A stretch of DNA of 64,000 nucleotides from the NCBI GenBank assembly GCA_030407005.1, contig JAUDYN010000005.1, forward strand, positions 3,984,417-4,048,416, written 5' to 3'. Position numbers and translations under genes: made by a program. Every line of letters begins with the position of its first letter. The stretch's first letter is position 1. A model generated the notes under the pieces. It was not told the origin of the DNA. It made no database searches and saw only the letters and a program-made list of their open reading frames with translations. The DNA is from Desarmillaria ectypa. Lineage: Eukaryota > Basidiomycota > Agaricomycetes > Agaricales > Physalacriaceae. This document shows positions 58,707-64,000 of the stretch, one piece after another.

Positions 58707-61700
58707 TCAATTCTGAGCTCCTAGAATACCTGCAGATAGATATTCATGTAATGGTCTTAGTAGCCCTTTAGTGAATATATCTGCTAAGTTCTCCTCTGAT
58801 ACACAGTGCTGAACTTTGACTTCATTTGAAGCCATGCACTCATGAATGAAGTGATGTCATATGTCTATCTGCTTCAATCACATGTGGAATATAGGGTTCT
58901 CAGCAAATTTGATTGCTGACTGATTGTCAATGAAAATAGTGGTTGCACCATCAGATGGCAATTCTAATTCAGTTAAAATTTCCTGCAACCATATTACTTC
59001 TTAGGTTGTATGCAAAAGGGCCATATATTCTGCCTCCATAGTGGATAGAGCTACAGTGGGCTGTTTCTTTGAACTCCAAGTAACAGCTCCCCCTGCATAG
59101 GTACAGACATAACCAGATGTTGATCTTCTGTCTGTCCTGTCTTCTCCCCAGTCTGAATCTGAGTAGGGTATCAGTTCATCTGTAGTCCCTCCATATGTGA
59201 TTCCAAAATCCAGAGTCCCCTTCAAGTAACAGCAAACTCATTTCAGAGCTGTGACATGCTCAGCAGCCAGATTTTGTATGTATTTGCTTAATTCCATGAC
59301 AGCATGTGCAATATCAGGCCGAGATCCATTGGCTGCATACATCAGAGATCTGACACCAGTATGGTAATATTGCCTGGTGGCTGTGTCAGCACTCTGGGGA
59401 TCATCTTCAGGGATTTTCTCTAGCCATACATTCAGGTCCATAGACATTTTGACTGGTTTGCAGTCTTTCATGCCCATTCGCTCAAGTACCTTCAAAATAT
59501 ATGCCTTCTGGGATAAGGTAATGGTACCCTTCTCCCAATTCCTGTCTATCTTCATGCCCAATATGTATTGAATCTCCCCCATGTCTGTAATATTTAGCTT
59601 CTTCTTAAGCTCTTCTTTCATAATAGACATGGTTTCATCATCTGGGGCAAGCAGTGTCATGTCATCTACATGTACAGCTACAATTATAGGACCAGAATCC
59701 ATCTGTCTGATATACACACATTGGTCACTAATCAATCTCATGTATCTGAGTCCTAAAAAGGTAGCATTTAATTTCTTGTTTTAAACTTGGCCAGATTGCT
59801 TGAGTCCATATAATGTCAACTTGAGGTGTGCCACCTTGCCACTTCCATTGGAATATTCGGGTGGCTGTGCCATATAAATAGATTTATTGAGCTTTCCATT
59901 TAAGTAGGCTCCAATGACATCTATTCCATGAATAGTCAGGTTTCTTTGTGTGGCAATGGCCATAAGTAGGTAGAATGTGTCCAGCCTAACTACAGGTGCA
60001 TATGTCTCAAAGAAATCAATTCCGGGTTTCTGTGAAAATCCTTTTGCAATGAGTCTGGCTTTGTGCCTGGTGATTTTCCCATCACCATCTCTTTTCAGCC
60101 TGTAGGTCCACTTGCAATCAACAAGTGACCTATCTTGAGGTAATTCTTCCAGCTGCCATGTGCCTAGAGAAGTCAATAGATTATATTCTTCATCCATTGC
60201 TTTCTTCCAATGATGCCAATCTGGCCTTGTTTTGGCTTCTTTAAGGCTTAATGGCTCATCACTGAGGTTATCTGCAGTCTCTCCCACACATGCATATTCT
60301 ACTGCAATATTTGCAGTCTCCAGTAGTTCCTTTGTTACTTCCTGCTGCTTCTCTGGCAATTTTGTGCCTCATAAGGCTGGATTATTAAGAAACTGGTAAC
60401 TTGGTGGGGCTACTGATGCAATCTGGATCAATTTGTTGTGTGGCTGAATCACCTTCCCATGCCATACAGGTAACTTTGATTTGGTTGCCGGATCATCAAG
60501 GGGTGTTTCCCCTTTTGTTTCAGCATTCCCAGCACCTGTGGATTTGTCCGAAATATCATCATTTCCATCCAGAATCTGCTCGACTTTGCTCCCTGTCTCC
60601 CTCTTGAGCAGTGGAGGATGGGACACAATGTATTCATCATTGTTAGTATTTAGAATGCTCTCTTCAGGGAATATAACATTTCTTGAGGTCTGAATCTGCC
60701 TAGTCTATGAGTTATAGTATCTCCAGGCTCTTGATTCATCTGTAAGACCTGTAAAGATAAATTCTCTTGATTTTGGGTCGAGTTTTGACCTTTTGTTATC
60801 CTGTTGCAACACCCAGCACTTTGTTCCAAATTCCTGGAGTGTTGAAATGTCCAGTTTTATTCCACAAAACACTTCTTCTGAGGTTAGATTATTTCTGATG
60901 GCCCTGGTTGGTGATCAGTTCTTCAAATATGTGGCATATGCTACTGCCTCAGGCCATAAAAATTTTGGCAGGTGATGTTCTTCTAGCATGGCATGAGCAT
61001 GCTCCATAAGAGTCTGATTGACTCTCTCAGCAACTCTATTTTGGGATGGAGAATATGTGGCAGTCAGTTCCAACTGGATGCCATTGCTCTAGAGGTATTT
61101 CTTCACCTCTTCATTGATATATTCCTTCCCATTATCAATCCTCATAAACTTCAGATCTCTTCCAGTGTAAACTTTGATGTATTTTTGGTACTGCTGAATC
61201 TTCTTTTGGATTTCTGTATCCTGTTTCAACTTCAGAAAATACAACATTGTCCTCTGGGATTTCCCATCTGTGAAGCTTATTTAATATCTTTCTCCATGAA
61301 TACCCTGAGTTTGGGCTGGCCCCAATAAGTCCAAAAATGTCATTTCACCTATTTTGGTATAATTCCTTTCAGCTTCTTGTGAAAATGGCTTGGCATGATG
61401 TTTAGCCTGTATGCAGGCTTCACAATCCTTCTGGGGCACCACCAACTCATCCACATCCATTCCCTTGACCATTTTCTTCCTAAATAGTCTCTTTACTGAT
61501 CCCATGTTTAAGTGGCCCATTACCCAATGCCACTTCTGCCATGTTCAGGCCAGTTTTGTCACATGGGCCTGGGTTATTTCTGGCATGATAATATCTAGGC
61601 TATACAGCTTCGATACTTTATCTCCATGGCCAATCCTTTTGCCATATAGTGAGATAATATCCATCCAGGATTCTTTGAATTTGAGTTCAAACACAGCATC

Positions 61701-62740
61701 TGTGATGCACCCTAATAATATAAGATTGAATGGTGCTTCAGGGCAATGAATACAGTCCTTTAGAGTGACTGCAGTGGTCTTCCCTCCTTCAACCATTTTA
61801 ATCTTAACTATTCCTCTTCCCAAGCCTTTTGACTTTCCTACACTAATAACTTCATGTCCTGAAATCTCAACATAGTCAGGAAAATGCAATCTATTCTTGA
61901 CTATATGCTTGGTGGTGCCTGAGTCCCCAATCCATGATGACCCTACAAGTGCAGTGGGTATGGTGTCTTTTGCCTAAAATATGTAATCTTCTTCATTGGA
62001 ATCTGACTTGGCAACATGTGCCTGAGTCTGGCCCTTCCCTTTCCCCTTCCATTGCTTCCCAGGATTCTTCTTCCCATTTGGGCAATTGGCCTTAATGTGG
62101 CCAGTTTCTCCACATCCATAACATGTGATTTTTGGGTTAAACTTCTTCTTGCCATATGCTGCAAGTGTTGTCATTGGGTCAGAAGTCTTTTCCTGCAATC
62201 AGATGTCTTCTTGGAAAATTCAGGAAATCAATTTGTATGAATCCTTCAAGTCTGCAGTGTCCACTGATGAAATAAATGAATTCCATGATTCTAGAAGTGA
62301 TGTAAGCAGTGTGATTGAGAAGTCTTCCTCCTCAACAGTCTGCTTAAGGGATGCCAGCTCCTCCTGGTAGGATCTTATGGTCCTAATATGCTCCTCTATG
62401 TTTCCTCCTTCTTCACACTGAGCTCTAAAGAATTTCCTTCTCACAAGGACAATTCCCATGGGTCCCCTTGACTCATACATGTCCTTCAGAGCTTTCCAGG
62501 CTTCTGCCAAAGTCTTAGAACCAGCAATATACACCAGCAGGCCATCTGAAACCCACAGCCTTATTGTCAAAAGAGCCTTCCTATTGCTCTTCTTTCAATC
62601 TGCCACCAGTGCCGCTTCTGCTGGGGCCACAGAGCTTCCATCAGCATAGTCAATTAGACCTAAATCAGTTAGTATATTAATCATCTTGACTTTCCATGTT
62701 AGGTAGTTTTCTAGGCCCTTAAGGGGTTCTATCCTATACA
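58707..62740 (-). pseudogene. Copia-1 gag-pol, broken
   Basis: From right to left: Gag (GLENYLTWKVKMINIL near 62,690; LRIWVS-type stretch and AWKALKDMYESRG near 62,480), CCHC knuckle CYGCGETGHIKANC near 62,100, retropepsin region near 61,900, GAG-pre-integrase HLNMGSVKRLF near 61,500 and CEACIQAKHH, integrase core from about 61,340, RT (KARLIAKGFSQKPGIDFFET near 60,030; the YVDD box reads HVDD near 59,665) and RNase H (YSDSDWGEDRTDRRSTSGY near 59,150) to LADIFTKGLL near 58,770. Long open stretches (192 and 167 codons) remain, but stops and frame changes break the polyprotein. Confidence 0.9.
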
Positions 62741-62753
62741 TGGACTGGCTATC

Positions 62754-62975
62754 CAGTCTGCACCGCTTGTGTTATCTTGTCTATCAGATATGCGAAGAAT
62801 TGGACCTCTATTATGTAACGATGCACCTCTCCCACTAAGTGTCCCAGTCAACTGATGGCAGTAGAAATTGTGGGTGAATGAGAAGAGTATGCTGCGTATT
62901 CGCATTATCAGCAGCATAGGGACAAGGCCCTTGTGTCGATATGAGATGATCCAGATGGATGTATGTCAGCGGAGA
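62754..62975 (+). pseudogene. APH-like copy 4, displaced 3' part
   Basis: Encodes the C-terminal EEYAAYSHYQQHRDKA and DDPDGC motifs seen at 12,128-12,300 in copy 2. The first 117 bp repeat 58,367-58,483 with about a dozen differences. Confidence 0.75.
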
Positions 62976-63592
62976 ATGTGTCGGTGATGCATTAGAGGTG
63001 GGCTGCAGCATGTGCTATGTGGAATGGGGATGAGGATGAGGCAGGTGACCCATTTCCCTTGAAGGATGGAATGTGGTTATTCCATCTCACATGAAAATCC
63101 TATGAAATGGCTCAAGTAAGACCAGCTACAATGTCCATCTGATTTTTCACCTTATAACTTGTCTCTCTGTCATGGCATAGGTGACTGCCGACTACTCACC
63201 AATGCCTGTCTGTTCAGCAGTGCAAAAAAAAGTACATCAACGTGATACCATGATCAAATCTTGAAATTCAAAAAGGCATTGCTGACTTCTCACATGTAAC
63301 TGCTCCCTTTGTTGTACTCAAAGTAAGTGCTCTTATGCATAAGAAAACGCATATGTTATGGCAGGAGCACAATAGAAGATTTACATTTTCGGTGATCTCT
63401 GGACAATCATAAAATGGTATTACAATGCAGACTCATACAATTATCGTGATAGCAATGAATCGATCTAACATGTACATGCATCAAGTTAGCAAGAGTCTAA
63501 ATGCTGAACGGACTAGAAATAATAAGAAATGGTGCAGCAGATAGACACATAGCTGCAAATGCGATAAGAGCATATCCAGTCTACAGGAGATA

Positions 63593-63955
63593 GTGGCAAA
63601 AGGGAACATACCTTTTTTATCACATCCCTTGTCTGAATTCTTCCGCGACCTTCCCGTTGAAACCTTCTGCACTGCAGGTCCCAGTATCCAACTCCTTGTC
63701 TTGCATGACCAGGAAGAGAAACTCAGCGCAGATCAAATAAGACTTGCTTCTATAAGCCGCCTCAGCAATGGTGTGGTTGTAGGCATCCTTGTTGAACTGA
63801 GCAACAACCTTGCGGTACTGTTTTTAATCCTTTTCGATGAAACCATTCCAGTCAAACCTAACTCCGACTTTCTTGTCATTCTCGCTATTGCTCGGAGGCT
63901 AGCAGTGTCCGTGGGTCGTGGCATATTTAATATCCCTCTTGACAGCAGCAAATAA
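63593..63955 (+). other. 120-codon frame, right-arm copy, unrecognised
   Basis: Same frame as 22,782-23,144, still open with a few substitutions (N for D, K for E). No ATG start and no family recognised. Confidence 0.3.
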
Positions 63956-64000
63956 ACCAGGACTGAATGCAAGTATCATAACGAAACTGATCACGGTACA

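Larger units (their letters stand above)
58488..62753 (-). mobile_element. Copia-1, Ty1/copia retrotransposon lacking its 5' LTR
   Basis: Minus-strand element. 3' LTR at 58,488-58,699 (212 bp, TGTTG..CAACA) preceded by a purine tract (GGGGGAG, minus, 58,700-58,706). Internal order from 62,740 down: gag, CCHC, protease, integrase, RT, RNase H. The expected 5' LTR after 62,753 is absent. Instead a second copy of the 117 bp that flanks the 3' LTR (58,367-58,483) is found (62,754-62,870). A solo LTR of the family is at 14,095. Confidence 0.92.
62754..64000 (-). repeat. Right arm of the inverted duplication, outer part
   Basis: Reverse complement of 22,739 to about 23,985. The match reaches the last base of the window, so the arm boundary and possibly a second NTPase 5' end lie outside. 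Confidence 0.93.

Noticed and set aside
22739..64000. CRISPR array or prokaryotic operon
   Set aside because: No short regularly spaced direct repeats; genes have spliceosomal introns and repeats are retrotransposons.

Overview
The window looks like nuclear DNA of an Agaricomycete (mushroom-forming basidiomycete). Introns are about 45-65 nt with GT..AG ends and CTNAY-like branch sites. The gene families are fungal: multi-exon GMC oxidoreductase, F-box protein, fungal APH-like phosphotransferase, and a large P-loop NTPase. The mobile elements are chromodomain Ty3/gypsy and Ty1/copia retrotransposons. The species cannot be named from the sequence alone.

Layout. 1-22.6 kb is an ordinary, CpG-containing compartment. 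It opens with the 3' part of a tRNA-Ile(AAU) gene. It holds four same-strand copies of one GMC oxidoreductase gene (2.6, 8.8, 14.9 and 17.7 kb). Only the 14.9-kb copy is full length (10 exons, 589 codons), and it carries one in-frame TGA. Also present are a small secreted-protein gene (3.3-3.6 kb, minus), an F-box-like gene with a break in a 10-A run (9.6-11.3 kb, minus), two decayed APH-like phosphotransferase pseudogenes (0.3-1.1 and 12.1-13.5 kb, minus), a 210-bp solo copia LTR with a 5-bp target duplication, and a six-exon, 983-aa P-loop NTPase gene that reads open throughout (19.4-22.6 kb, minus).

22.7-64 kb is a strongly CpG-depleted repeat compartment. It is bracketed by two nearly identical inverted arms, 22,739-25,139 and 57,238-64,000. 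The second arm is interrupted by a copia element and runs past the window edge. Between the arms lies a nest of retrotransposons: a 26.7-36.6 kb gypsy (G2) inside an older gypsy gag (G1); a minus-strand gypsy remnant (G5); a gypsy pol plus 3' LTR (G4); an 8.1-kb full-length gypsy (G3, 47,257-55,397) inside a minus-strand copia (copia-2); and three 1.34-1.46 kb LTR-like copies (A, B, C), two of which sit at rearrangement joints. Flanking target duplications (gggtc for G2, atttt for G3) and in-frame rejoining of the interrupted hosts let the insertion order be read.

How it fits together. The gypsy family is a chromovirus. Its predicted primer-binding site, directly after the LTR, is complementary to the predicted start of its own transcript, as in Tf1/sushi-type self-priming elements. 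All copies are dead through C-to-T/G-to-A changes at former CpG sites, which turned Arg CGN codons into stops and catalytic Asp codons into Asn. The same decay affects the APH-like pseudogenes in the arms but not their relatives at 0.3 and 12-13 kb. This points to a local CpG-methylation or RIP-like mutational regime. No CRISPR array, rRNA or prokaryotic feature was seen.
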